Assembly (NCBI RefSeq): GCF_030499535.1
Contig: NZ_JASTLB010000001.1
Coordinates: 5,766,001 to 5,830,000, forward strand
Direction: 5' to 3'
DNA length: 64,000 bases
Source: Streptomyces sp. TG1A-8
GTDB lineage: Bacteria; Actinomycetota; Actinomycetes; Streptomycetales; Streptomycetaceae
Shown here: piece after piece, positions 1 to 9,280 of the stretch
Position numbering within the stretch: position 1 is the first letter of the stretch
How the letters are laid out: every line of letters begins with the position of its first letter
Position numbers and translations under genes: made by a program
The notes under the pieces: generated by a model
The model's database searches: none
Seen by the model: only the letters and a program-made list of their open reading frames with translations
Told to the model about the DNA's origin: nothing

Positions 1-1131
<1,131 letters not shown>

Positions 1132-1392
1132 CCCCTCCCCGTACCCCTGTACTCGTCGCCGCGCGCGAACCGCCGCAGCACCAGCGACGGGAGCGACCCG
1201 TGGCCGCGCCGAGCAGGGCGACACCGCACGCCATCAGCCCCGCGGTGACCGTCCGGCCCGGCGGCCCGGCGCCACGTCGCCGCACCCGACGGCCGCCGGT
1301 GTCGTGCACGCCCACCGCACCGGGCCGCCGAAGGCGCGGACCGGGGCGTGCGGGGCCGCGCGCTCCCGCTTGCCGGCGCCGCACGCGGTCGT
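1132..1392. other. non-coding stretch after thrS
   Basis: This GC-rich stretch lies between thrS and the HIT gene and continues to 1478. I see no convincing gene in it. A minus-strand reading frame across 1480-995 contains a short hydrophobic run, but it overlaps the thrS coding sequence and has no clear ribosome binding site. Apart from the palindrome and promoter listed separately, I see nothing in it. Confidence 0.5.
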
Positions 1393-1422
1393 CGTCCACC
1401 GGCCAAGCTTGGCCGGTGGACG
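1393..1422. repeat. 30-bp perfect palindrome without spacer
   Basis: Bases 1393-1422 read identically on both strands: the left arm CGTCCACCGGCCAAG is followed directly by its reverse complement, with AAGCTT at the centre. It lies 56 bp before the HIT gene start. It could be a factor-independent terminator for thrS (though it lies about 260 bp after the stop and lacks a T-tract), or an operator for a dimeric repressor. The symmetry is directly visible; the function is inferred. Confidence 0.75.
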
Positions 1423-1465
1423 TCTTCCGGCCGCCCCGGCGACACGCCGCGAACAGGCGAAGCCA

Positions 1466-1471
1466 TATGCT
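1466..1471 (+). promoter_or_regulatory. -10 element TATGCT of a probable leaderless transcript
   Basis: The hexamer fits the actinobacterial TAnnnT -10 pattern and ends 7 nt before the ATG at 1479. Transcription would therefore start at or next to the A of the start codon. No Shine-Dalgarno sequence precedes that ATG, which agrees with leaderless translation. No clear -35 is seen. Confidence 0.5.
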
Positions 1472-1478
1472 GCCTGAC

Positions 1479-2030
1479 ATGACGAGTGAGCCGGAGCAGC
1501 AGATCGGAGTGGGGACGCAGGACGCGTTCCAGCGCCTGTGGACGCCCCACCGGATGGCCTACATCCAGGGCGAGAACAAGCCGAGCGGCCCGGGGTCCGA
1601 CGACGGCTGCCCCTTCTGTTCGATCCCGGCCAAGTCCGACGAGGACGGCCTGGTCGTGCGCCGCGGCGAACACGTCTACGCGGTCCTGAACCTCTACCCG
1701 TACAACGGCGGCCACCTGATGACCGTGCCGTACCGGCACGTGGCCGACTACACCGGTCTGACCGGGCCGGAGACCGCCGAGCTGGCCGAGCTGACCAAGC
1801 AGGCCATGACCGCCCTGCGCACCGCCTCGGGCGCCCACGGCTTCAACATCGGCATGAACCAGGGCGCGGTGGCCGGCGCGGGCATCGCCGCGCACCTGCA
1901 CCAGCACATCGTCCCGCGCTGGGGCGGCGACACGAACTTCATGCCGGTGGTCGGCCACACGAAGGTGCTGCCGCAGCTCCTGGCCGACACCAGGAAGATG
2001 CTGGCGGAGGCCTGGCCGACGGCCGGGTGA
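1479..2030 (+). CDS. HIT-family nucleotide hydrolase/phosphorylase (Ap4A phosphorylase-like)
   Basis: This 183-residue protein carries the histidine triad HLHQHIV near residue 140, where the middle histidine forms the nucleotidyl intermediate, and a CPFC pair near residue 45 that may bind zinc. The neighbourhood (thrS, pgsA, acyltransferase, pimA) matches the mycobacterial locus whose HIT protein, Rv2613c, is an Ap4A phosphorylase. Turnover of dinucleoside polyphosphates made by aminoacyl-tRNA synthetases is therefore the likely role. The start at 1479 is preferred because a -10 hexamer ends 7 nt upstream. An in-frame ATG at 1467 (adding MLPD) overlaps that hexamer and is less likely. Confidence 0.88.
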   Translation: MTSEPEQQIGVGTQDAFQRLWTPHRMAYIQGENKPSGPGSDDGCPFCSIPAKSDEDGLVVRRGEHVYAVLNLYPYNGGHLMTVPYRHVADYTGLTGPETAELAELTKQAMTALRTASGAHGFNIGMNQGAVAGAGIAAHLHQHIVPRWGGDTNFMPVVGHTKVLPQLLADTRKMLAEAWPTAG

Positions 2031-2106
2031 GCGCCGCGCCGGCCGGGGCCCACCGGTCCGTCCGGTGTCCGGGGAGCGGGCCCGTCCGGGGTCGGAGCGG
2101 GTTCCG

Positions 2107-2171
2107 GGGCGGGGTCCCCCAGGACCCGCCCTCCCGGGGCCCGTACGAACCCCGCGGCGAACCGCCGCGGG
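2107..2171. terminator. pair of hairpins between convergent genes
   Basis: Two stem-loops sit between the HIT gene stop and the stop of the minus-strand membrane gene. The first (2107-2117 with 2122-2131) pairs GGGCGGG and TCC around a short loop with one bulge. The second (2151-2159 with 2163-2171) is a perfect 9-bp CCCGCGGCG stem with an AAC loop, one base beyond the minus-strand TAG. Together they probably terminate both converging transcripts. Confidence 0.6.
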
Positions 2172-2172
2172 C

Positions 2173-3819
2173 CTACGCGTCGTAGAGGTCGGCCTTGCGC
2201 GGTGCCGGATCCTGCACCTGCCCGCTGAGGAACGACGAGCGGCTGCCGAACTTCTCGGTGTCCACGCCGTTCTCCCGCAGGACCTTGATCGCGGCCGAGT
2301 GCACCACCCGCAGTACCGGCGTGGCCGCGCGCAGCGCGTCGTCGGCCATGAAGCGGTGCCGCCACGGCTGGTCGGCCCAGGCGTGCCGCAGACCGAACGG
2401 CTCGGGCAGCACGAGCGAGCCGCCAAGCCAGTTGAGCGCCGGCTGGTACCAGGTCAGCGGGGCGCGCGCGGCCAGCCGCACCACCTCGTCGGCCGGCACC
2501 AGCGGCAGCTTCACCGTGCGGCTCTCCCAGGGCTTGAAGCTCTTGGTGACCTGCTTGGACGGCGCCGAGGGCTTGCCCATGAACATCGGGTGCACCGGCC
2601 CCAGGGCGTGTCCCGTCACCTCGATGCGCAGCGTCTCGTGCAGCACGGTCACCGTGATCAGCATGGTGAGGACGAGCTGTCCGTCCCACAGGGTCCACTG
2701 CACGCCCAGGTAGTGCCGGTCACCGCTGCCGAACTGCTGCTTGTTGCAGATCTCCTGCACCGCGTGCGGCTTGACCTGGAAGGCCTCGACGTCGGTGCCC
2801 TCCGGCCGGGACACCGCCGTGGCGTTCTCCCCGACCGGGGTGACGATCCAGTGCCGTACGGACGGCTTGGGGAAGCCGCCGGTGTTCAGCGGGCCGCGCT
2901 CCAGCAGGCTCAGCTGGTCGTGGATCGCGCGTATGACGTCCCAGCTGCGGAAGGGGTGGATCTCCCGGGTGGGGTCGGCCGGCACCAGCTCCTCGGCGAG
3001 GTGCCAGGCGCCCCAGCGGGTGCCCATGCCGAGGATGCCCTTGGGGCCGGCGTAGAAGGCCGAGTTGGAGAGCTGCTCGGCGCTCAGCCGGGCCAGCGAC
3101 TGGCGCAGCTCCTCGGCCGGGGTCTGGCCGGGGCTGTTCGGCACCGCCTCCGGGACCTTGGCCCCGACGCTGGTGCCCGACAGCAGGCCGTCCCAGCGCG
3201 CCCGCAGGTCCTGCGCGGTGCGCTCGCAGATCCGCTTCGCCCAGTACCAGCCCGCCACCGGGGCGACGACGCACGCACGGGCGTACCACCCCCAGAAGCC
3301 GCCGAACGGCATCTTCAGCAGGAAGAGGCCGGCCAGCAGGGCCACGCCGAGGAACAGCGACGTGGCCAGCGCCCCGGCCCGCTTGGCGTTCCGCCTGACC
3401 ACGAAGGAGCGCACCAGGAAGACCAGCAGCCAGCCGAGCAGTCCGGGCAGGAAGAGCACCCCGCACACCACCATGACGGCGGACAGCCGGTTGTCGCGGT
3501 CCCGGCGGATGTGGTTGGCCGCCAGGCAGTGCTCCACCACGATCCGGGGCTCGACGCCGAAGGACTGGATGAGCGGCTTGCGGCCGGGCGCGAGCATGCG
3601 GTCCACGACCGCCCGCGAGAAGGCCTCGCCCAGATTGGGCTTGAGCATGGGGAGCCGGCCCGCCTTGACGGTCGACTGGTGCAGATCGTTGTCGGCCTTC
3701 TTGATCTCCTCGACCGGGCTGTCCCGGTAGGCCGCAGAGGCGAGCGCGAAGGTCGCCGCCTGGCCCTCGTCGCCGGAGACGGGCACCTGTGGCCCGTCCC
3801 ACTCCGTTCCCACCGACAT
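2173..3819 (-). CDS. membrane protein of unknown function
   Basis: I do not recognise a characterised family for this 548-residue protein. An acidic N-terminal region of about 110 residues is followed by hydrophobic segments at roughly 113-138, 148-168 and a weaker one at 176-193 (GFWGWYARACVVAPVAGWYW). A large soluble C-terminal part of about 350 residues follows. The ATG at 3819 is chosen because GGGGCGGG precedes it at good spacing; longer forms reaching 3936 have no comparable site. It lies downstream of, and on the same strand as, the EF-G-like gene but is separated from it by 227 bp. From memory it is conserved at this place in Streptomyces. Function unknown. Confidence 0.8.
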   Translation of the reverse strand: MSVGTEWDGPQVPVSGDEGQAATFALASAAYRDSPVEEIKKADNDLHQSTVKAGRLPMLKPNLGEAFSRAVVDRMLAPGRKPLIQSFGVEPRIVVEHCLAANHIRRDRDNRLSAVMVVCGVLFLPGLLGWLLVFLVRSFVVRRNAKRAGALATSLFLGVALLAGLFLLKMPFGGFWGWYARACVVAPVAGWYWAKRICERTAQDLRARWDGLLSGTSVGAKVPEAVPNSPGQTPAEELRQSLARLSAEQLSNSAFYAGPKGILGMGTRWGAWHLAEELVPADPTREIHPFRSWDVIRAIHDQLSLLERGPLNTGGFPKPSVRHWIVTPVGENATAVSRPEGTDVEAFQVKPHAVQEICNKQQFGSGDRHYLGVQWTLWDGQLVLTMLITVTVLHETLRIEVTGHALGPVHPMFMGKPSAPSKQVTKSFKPWESRTVKLPLVPADEVVRLAARAPLTWYQPALNWLGGSLVLPEPFGLRHAWADQPWRHRFMADDALRAATPVLRVVHSAAIKVLRENGVDTEKFGSRSSFLSGQVQDPAPRKADLYDA

Positions 3820-3953
3820 TCCCGCCCCTATCGCCACTGTCCTGCTCCTGCGGCTTTCCCGACTTCCCCGCCCCGCACACCTGTTGGGCCGACCGACGTG
3901 CCGGACACCGCGCGGTGATGGGCCCGGCGCGAGCACGACGTGATCGGGTGATC

Positions 3954-3959
3954 AGCGTA
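3954..3959 (-). promoter_or_regulatory. possible -10 (TACGCT) for the membrane-protein gene
   Basis: On the minus strand the gap 4046-3820 contains TACGCT at 3959-3954, a TAnnnT match, giving a leader of about 130 nt to the ATG at 3819. Two nearby GTGATC copies (around 3939-3954) lie just downstream and could be an operator. No good -35 is seen, so this is tentative. Confidence 0.3.
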
Positions 3960-4046
3960 TCCGCACCCACCGGCGCTCCGTCGGCGGACGGCGGAACCCG
4001 TCCGCCGGTTCGGCAGGCGGACGGGTCGCGCACCGCGGGCGCGCAC

Positions 4047-6248
4047 TCAAACGGCGGCGCCCGCGTGTTCGCGGATCCGCTGGGCGACCTGCGGCGGCAT
4101 CGGCTCGTGCCGCGCGTAGGCGCGGTCGAAGCGGGCCGTGCCGTGCGACAGGGAGCGCAGGTCGATCGCGTACCGGCCGATCTCGAACTCCGGGACCTCC
4201 GCGCGGACCAGGGTCCGCCCCGACCCCACCTGCTCGGTGCCCAGCACCCGGCCGCGCCGGCCCGACAGGTCGCTCATCACCGCGCCCACGTAGTCGTCGG
4301 CGACCAGCACCGTCACCTCGGCCACCGGCTCCAGCAGGTGGATCCGCGCCCCGGCGGCGGCCTCGCGCAGGGCCAGCGCGCCCGCCGTCTGGAAGGCGGC
4401 GTCGGAGGAGTCCACCGAGTGCGCCTTGCCGTCCAGCAGCGTGATCCGCACGTCCACGAGCGGGTGCCCGGCCGCGACCCCCTTGGCTGCCTGGGCGCGC
4501 ACGCCCTTCTCCACGGACGGGACGAACTGCCGGGGCACGGCACCGCCGACCACCTTGTCCACGAACTCGATGCCCGAGCCGCCCGGCAGCGGCTCCACCT
4601 CGATCTCGCAGACGGCGTACTGCCCGTGCCCGCCGGACTGCTTGACGTGCCGGCCGCGCCCGGTGGCCTTCGCCGCGAACGTCTCGCACAGGCGGACCCG
4701 GTGCGGGACGACGTCGACCTGGACGCCGTACCGGCTGCGCAGCCGCTCCAGGGCCACGTCCGCGTGGGCCTCGCCCAGGCACCACAGGACCACCTGGTGG
4801 GTGTCCGGGTTCTGTTCCAGACGCATGGTGGGGTCCTCGGCGACCAGCCGGGCCAGCCCCTGCGAGAGCTTGTCCTCGTCCGCCTTGCCGTGCGCCTGGA
4901 CGGCGAGCGGCAGCAGCGGGTCGGGCATCCGCCAGGGCTCCACCAGGAGCGGGTCGTCCTTGGCCGACAGGGTGTCCCCGGTCTCGGCACGGCCGAGCCT
5001 GGCCACGCACACCAGGTCGCCCGCGACGGCGTACGGCACGGGGCGCTGCTGCTTGCCGAAGGGCATGGACAGGGCGCCGGTCCTCTCGTCGACGTCGTGG
5101 TCCTCGTGGCCGCGGTCGGCCAGGCCGTGCCCGGAGACGTGCACCGCCTGGTCGGGGCGCAGGGTGCCGGAGAACACGCGGACCAGGCAGACGCGGCCGA
5201 CGTAGGGGTCGGAAGCCGTCTTGACGACCTCGGCGGCCAGCGGGCCGTCCGTGTCGCACGGCTTCAGCTCGCGCGGCGCGCCGTCGACCGTGGTCACCCC
5301 CGGCAGGGCGTGTTCGAACGGGGTCGGGAACCCGCCGGTGACCAGTTCCAGCAGCTCGACGGTGCCGAGTCCCTGCCGGGCGGTCCCGGTGGCGGGCGCG
5401 GCGGCCAGCACGGGGAAGAACGTGCCGCGCGCCACGGCCCGCTCCAAGCCGTCGACCAGCGTCCCGACGTCCACCCGCTCACCGTCCAGGTAGCGGTCCA
5501 TCAGGGTCTCGTCCTCGCTCTCGGCGATGATCCCCTCGATGAGCCGGTCGCGGGCCCGCCCGACGTCCGGCAGCCCGTCCTCGCCGGGCCGGGACTCCTT
5601 GCGCTCCCCGGTCGAGTAGTCGAACACCTGCTGCGACAGCAGTCCGATCAGCCCCGTCACGGGTGCGTGCCCGTCGGGGCCCTCCGGGCCGCGCAGCGGC
5701 AGGTACAGCGGCAGGACGGCGTCGGGGTCGTCGGCGCCGAAGGCCTCGGCGCACGCCCGGGTCGTCTCCTCGAAGTCCGCGCGGGCCGCCTCCAGGTGCG
5801 TGATCACGATGGCGCGGGGCATGCCGACGGCCTGGCACTCCTCCCACACCATCCTCGTCGAGCCGTCCACCCCGTCCGCGGCCGAGACGACGAAGAGGGC
5901 CGCGTCCGCGGCGCGCAGACCGGCCCTGAGCTCTCCGACGAAGTCGGCGTACCCGGGGGTGTCCAGGAGGTTGACCTTGATGCCGTTCCACTCGACCGGC
6001 ACCAGCGAGAGCTGTACCGAGCGCTGCTGGCGGTGCTCGATGTCGTCGTAGTCGGAGACCGTGCCGCCGTCCTCCACGCGGCCCGCCCGGTTCACCGCCC
6101 CCGCGGTCAGCGCGAGGGCCTCCACCAGAGTCGTCTTGCCGGAGCCGCAGTGGCCGACCAGCACCACGTTCCGTACGGAGGCGGGCCGGTCGGCCGTCAG
6201 AGCCCTGCCGGCGGCCCCGGGGTGGTGTGCCTGTGGTTTGTCGCCCAT
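4047..6248 (-). CDS. elongation factor G-like GTPase (EF-G2 type)
   Basis: This 733-residue protein has the full EF-G domain order: G domain with P-loop GHCGSGKTT (about residues 32-40) and G3 DTPGYADF (about 95), then domains II to V. In domain IV the motif GHGQYAVCEIEVEPL is visible. The usual G4 NKxD motif is replaced by a THLE context (AIVITHLEAARADF), a departure from canonical FusA. It is therefore a paralogue, not the translocation factor of the str operon. ATG 6248 is preceded by GGGAGG; an upstream GTG-type extension to 6293 is unlikely. Role unproven: alternative translocation, ribosome recycling or stress have been proposed for such paralogues. Confidence 0.9.
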   Translation of the reverse strand: MGDKPQAHHPGAAGRALTADRPASVRNVVLVGHCGSGKTTLVEALALTAGAVNRAGRVEDGGTVSDYDDIEHRQQRSVQLSLVPVEWNGIKVNLLDTPGYADFVGELRAGLRAADAALFVVSAADGVDGSTRMVWEECQAVGMPRAIVITHLEAARADFEETTRACAEAFGADDPDAVLPLYLPLRGPEGPDGHAPVTGLIGLLSQQVFDYSTGERKESRPGEDGLPDVGRARDRLIEGIIAESEDETLMDRYLDGERVDVGTLVDGLERAVARGTFFPVLAAAPATGTARQGLGTVELLELVTGGFPTPFEHALPGVTTVDGAPRELKPCDTDGPLAAEVVKTASDPYVGRVCLVRVFSGTLRPDQAVHVSGHGLADRGHEDHDVDERTGALSMPFGKQQRPVPYAVAGDLVCVARLGRAETGDTLSAKDDPLLVEPWRMPDPLLPLAVQAHGKADEDKLSQGLARLVAEDPTMRLEQNPDTHQVVLWCLGEAHADVALERLRSRYGVQVDVVPHRVRLCETFAAKATGRGRHVKQSGGHGQYAVCEIEVEPLPGGSGIEFVDKVVGGAVPRQFVPSVEKGVRAQAAKGVAAGHPLVDVRITLLDGKAHSVDSSDAAFQTAGALALREAAAGARIHLLEPVAEVTVLVADDYVGAVMSDLSGRRGRVLGTEQVGSGRTLVRAEVPEFEIGRYAIDLRSLSHGTARFDRAYARHEPMPPQVAQRIREHAGAAV

Positions 6249-6434
6249 GATCCTGCCTCCCGTGCACGGTGAGGTCACTGTGGGCGCGGACACGCGGGAC
6301 CCGCGTGCACTGGCGGCTCCGGCGACGCCCGCGGTCCTTCGAGCTTTCCACTCCCGTCACGCCGCGTCCATACGACGGGCGGCGGCCCGCGGCGGCGGAC
6401 ACCGGTGCCAGGCCGTCACCCGCCCGCGCGCGTG

Positions 6435-6440
6435 GCTACG
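6435..6440 (+). promoter_or_regulatory. -10 element TACGAT upstream of pgsA
   Basis: This TAnnnT hexamer lies in the 247-bp gap between the divergent EF-G-like gene and pgsA. It predicts a transcript start near 6447 and a leader of about 50 nt carrying the GGGAAGG ribosome binding site at 6487-6493. No strong -35 is visible. Confidence 0.4.
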
Positions 6441-6495
6441 ATGGGCCAGCCGGCGGCCACCAGGGGCCACGGTGACACCGACCGTCGGGAAGGCC

Positions 6496-7170
6496 ATGCT
6501 GAACAAGTACGCGCGTGCATTCTTCACGCGTGTCCTCACACCGTTCGCCGCGTTTCTCATCCGGCGGGGCGTCAGCCCCGACACGGTCACGCTCATCGGC
6601 ACGGCCGGCGTGGTCGCGGGGGCGCTGGTCTTCTACCCCCGGGGCGAGTTCTTCTGGGGCACGGTGGTGATCACGCTCTTCGTCTTCTCCGACCTGGTCG
6701 ACGGCAACATGGCCCGCCAGCTGGGCCGCTCCAGCCGCTGGGGCGCCTTCCTGGACTCCACCCTCGACCGGGTCGCCGACGGCGCGATCTTCGGCGGTTT
6801 CGCCCTCTGGTACGCGGGCCTGGGCCACAACGACGTCCTGTGCGCCGTCGCGATCTTCTGCCTGGCCAGCGGCCAGGTGGTGTCGTACACCAAGGCGCGC
6901 GGCGAGTCGATCGGGCTGCCGGTCGCCGTCAACGGACTCGTGGAGCGTGCCGAGCGGCTGGTGGTCTCCCTGGTCGCCGCCGGTCTCGCGGGCCTGCACA
7001 CGTTCGGTGTGCCGGGCATCCAGTGGCTGCTGCCGATCGCCCTGTGGATCGTCGCCGCGGGCAGCCTGGTCACGCTGGTCCAGCGGGTCGTCACCGTCCG
7101 CCGCGAGTCGGCCGAGGCGGAGGCGGCCACCCGGCAGGACGCCCCCCAGGGGAGCGGGACGGCACAGTGA
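6496..7170 (+). CDS. pgsA: phosphatidylinositol phosphate synthase (CDP-alcohol phosphatidyltransferase)
   Basis: This integral membrane enzyme condenses CDP-diacylglycerol with inositol phosphate, the first step to phosphatidylinositol and PIMs. The 224-residue protein carries the family signature with Asp66, Asp69-Gly, Ala73-Arg74, Gly83, Asp87 and Asp91 (DLVDGNMARQLG...GAFLDSTLD), plus several hydrophobic helices. ATG 6496 is preceded by GGGAAGG. Its TGA overlaps the GTG of the next gene (GTGA), so translation is probably coupled. Placement beside a PIM acyltransferase and pimA indicates the inositol-phosphate branch rather than phosphatidylglycerol phosphate synthesis, which is what the symbol pgsA originally meant. 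Confidence 0.93.
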   Translation: MLNKYARAFFTRVLTPFAAFLIRRGVSPDTVTLIGTAGVVAGALVFYPRGEFFWGTVVITLFVFSDLVDGNMARQLGRSSRWGAFLDSTLDRVADGAIFGGFALWYAGLGHNDVLCAVAIFCLASGQVVSYTKARGESIGLPVAVNGLVERAERLVVSLVAAGLAGLHTFGVPGIQWLLPIALWIVAAGSLVTLVQRVVTVRRESAEAEAATRQDAPQGSGTAQ

Positions 7171-8075
7171 GCACCGCCGAACGGTTCGCCGACTCGCTGT
7201 ACGGCCTCGGCTGGAGCACCGTCAAGAAGCTCCCCGAGCCCGTCGCGGTCCGCCTCGGGCGGACCATCGCCGACCTCGCCTGGAAACAGCGCGGCAAGGG
7301 CGTGCGGCGCCTGGAGGCGAACTACGCGCGCGTGGTGCCCGACGCCACCCCCGAACGCCTCGCCGCGCTGACCCGCGCGGGCATGCGCTCCTACCTGCGC
7401 TACTGGATGGAGTCCTTCCGGCTCCCGGCGTGGAGCGCCGAACGCGTCCGGGCGGGCTTCGACCCCGAGGGCGTCCACCACCTGACCGACGGCCTGGCCG
7501 CCGGCCGGGGCGTGATCCTCGCCCTGCCGCACCTGGCCAACTGGGACCTGGCCGGCGCCTGGGTCACCACCCGGCTGGAGACGCCCTTCACCACGGTCGC
7601 CGAGCGCCTGAGGCCCGAGACGCTGTACGACCGCTTCGTCGCCTACCGCGAGGGCCTCGGCATGGAGGTCCTGCCGCACAGCGGCGCCTCCGCCTTCGGC
7701 ACCCTGGCCCGGCGGCTGCGCGACGGCGGCCTGGTCTGCCTGGTCGCCGACCGCGACCTGTCCGCCTCCGGAGTCGAGGTCGACTTCTTCGGCGAACGGG
7801 CGCGGATGCCCGCGGGCCCCGCCCTGCTCGCCCAGCAGACGGGCGCCCTGCTGCTGCCCGTCACCCTCTGGTACGACGACTCGCCCGTCATGCAGGGCCG
7901 CGTGCACCCCGCCATCGGGGTGCCGGAGTCGGGGAAGCGGACCGAGAGGACGTCCGCCATGACACAGGCGCTGGCCGACGTCTTCGCCACCGGGATCGCC
8001 GACCATCCGGAGGACTGGCACATGCTCCAGCGCCTGTGGCTCGCCGACCTCGACCCCGCGAAGGGACCCTCGTGA
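7167..8075 (+). CDS. phosphatidylinositol mannoside acyltransferase
   Basis: This 302-residue protein belongs to the lysophospholipid/HtrB-type acyltransferases. The HxxxxD catalytic motif appears as HLANWD near residue 130, followed by an internal block PHSGASAFGTLARRLRDGG and the VADRDLS motif typical of the family. In the PIM pathway this enzyme acylates the mannose of PIM1 or PIM2 at the cytoplasmic membrane face. The GTG start at 7167 overlaps the pgsA stop, and its own TGA overlaps the pimA GTG. All three genes are thus coupled in one operon, in the same order as the mycobacterial cluster. Confidence 0.92.
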   Translation: MSTAERFADSLYGLGWSTVKKLPEPVAVRLGRTIADLAWKQRGKGVRRLEANYARVVPDATPERLAALTRAGMRSYLRYWMESFRLPAWSAERVRAGFDPEGVHHLTDGLAAGRGVILALPHLANWDLAGAWVTTRLETPFTTVAERLRPETLYDRFVAYREGLGMEVLPHSGASAFGTLARRLRDGGLVCLVADRDLSASGVEVDFFGERARMPAGPALLAQQTGALLLPVTLWYDDSPVMQGRVHPAIGVPESGKRTERTSAMTQALADVFATGIADHPEDWHMLQRLWLADLDPAKGPS

Positions 8076-9232
8076 GAATCGGGATCGTCTGCCCGTACTC
8101 CTGGGACGTGCCCGGCGGCGTCCAGTTCCACATCCGCGACCTCGCCGCGTACTTCCTCCGCCTCGGCCACGAGGTGTCCGTGCTCGCCCCCGCCGACGAC
8201 GACACCCCGCTGCCGCCGTACGTCGTCTCCGCCGGCCGCGCGGTCCCGGTGCCGTACAACGGCTCGGTGGCCCGCCTGAACTTCGGCTTCCTGTCCGCCG
8301 CGCGGGTGCGGCGCTGGCTGCACGAGGGCGCGTTCGACGTGGTCCACATCCACGAGCCCACGTCCCCCTCCCTGGGCCTGCTGGCCTGCTGGGCGGCCCA
8401 GGGCCCCATCGTGGCCACCTTCCACACCTCCAACCCGCGCTCGCGCGCCATGATCGCCGCCTACGCGATCCTGCAGGCCGCGCTGGAGAAGATCAGCGCG
8501 CGGATCGCCGTCAGCGAGTACGCCCGCCGCACCCTGGTCGAGCACCTGGGCGGGGACGCGGTGGTCATCCCCAACGGCGTCGACGTCGACTTCTTCGCGA
8601 AGGCAGGGCCCCGGCCGCAGTGGCAGGGCGACACGATCGGCTTCATCGGCCGCATCGACGAGCCCCGCAAGGGGCTGCCGGTCCTGATGAGGGCGCTGCC
8701 CGCGATCCTGGCGGCCCGCCCGCAGGCCCGGCTGCTGGTCGCCGGCCGGGGCGACGAGGAGGCGGCCGTGGCGGACCTGCCCCGCGGGCTGCGCCCCCGG
8801 GTCGAGTTCCTCGGCATGATCAGCGACGAGGACAAGGCGCGCCTCCTGCGCAGCGTCGACCTGTACGTCGCGCCCAACACCGGCGGCGAGAGCTTCGGCA
8901 TCATCCTCGTGGAGGCCATGTCGGCCGGTGCCCCCGTCCTCGCCTCCGACCTGGACGCCTTCGTCCAGGTCCTCGACCAGGGCAGGGCCGGCGAGGTTTT
9001 CGCCAACGAGGACGCCGACGCGCTGGCCGCGGCGGCCGTACGGCTGCTGCGGGACCCCGCGCGGCGGGCCGAGCTGCGCGAACGGGGCAGCGCCCACGTC
9101 CGCCGCTTCGACTGGTCCACGGTCGGCGCGGACATCCTGTCCGTCTACGAGACGGTCACCACGGGCACGGCGGCGGTCGCCGCCGACGAGCGGTCGGGAC
9201 TGCGGGCCCGGCTGGGGCTGGTGCGGGACTGA
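8072..9232 (+). CDS. pimA: phosphatidyl-myo-inositol mannosyltransferase (GT4)
   Basis: This GT-B fold glycosyltransferase of 386 residues transfers the first mannose from GDP-mannose to phosphatidylinositol. The N-terminal glycine-rich loop is PYSWDVPGGVQFH (residues 8-20), with VVHIHEPTSPS and ATFHTSNPRS in the acceptor half. In the donor half GFIGRIDEPRKGL and the EX7E-type region TGGESFGIILVEAMSAG are clear. The GTG at 8072 overlaps the preceding stop by 4 bases. Adjacent pgsA and acyltransferase genes make the PimA assignment strong. A short hydrophilic tail follows the last helix. Confidence 0.94.
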   Translation: MRIGIVCPYSWDVPGGVQFHIRDLAAYFLRLGHEVSVLAPADDDTPLPPYVVSAGRAVPVPYNGSVARLNFGFLSAARVRRWLHEGAFDVVHIHEPTSPSLGLLACWAAQGPIVATFHTSNPRSRAMIAAYAILQAALEKISARIAVSEYARRTLVEHLGGDAVVIPNGVDVDFFAKAGPRPQWQGDTIGFIGRIDEPRKGLPVLMRALPAILAARPQARLLVAGRGDEEAAVADLPRGLRPRVEFLGMISDEDKARLLRSVDLYVAPNTGGESFGIILVEAMSAGAPVLASDLDAFVQVLDQGRAGEVFANEDADALAAAAVRLLRDPARRAELRERGSAHVRRFDWSTVGADILSVYETVTTGTAAVAADERSGLRARLGLVRD

Positions 9233-9268
9233 CCCGGCGGCGGGCCGCGGCGGTCCGCGGCCTGCCGA

Positions 9269-9274
9269 TAGCCT
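9269..9274 (+). promoter_or_regulatory. -10 element TAGCCT of a probable leaderless transcript
   Basis: TAGCCT matches TAnnnT and ends 6 nt before the GTG at 9281, so the transcript would begin at the start codon. No Shine-Dalgarno sequence is present in front of that GTG. This separates the LemA-like gene from the pimA operon, whose stop is at 9232. Confidence 0.45.
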
Positions 9275-9280
9275 TCGGCC

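Noticed and set aside
2065..3918. Long plus-strand reading frame of 617 codons opposite the membrane-protein gene
   Set aside because: Its composition (Arg/Gly/Pro/His-rich) is that of a shadow; the minus strand has a proper start, ribosome binding site, membrane segments and C-ending codons.
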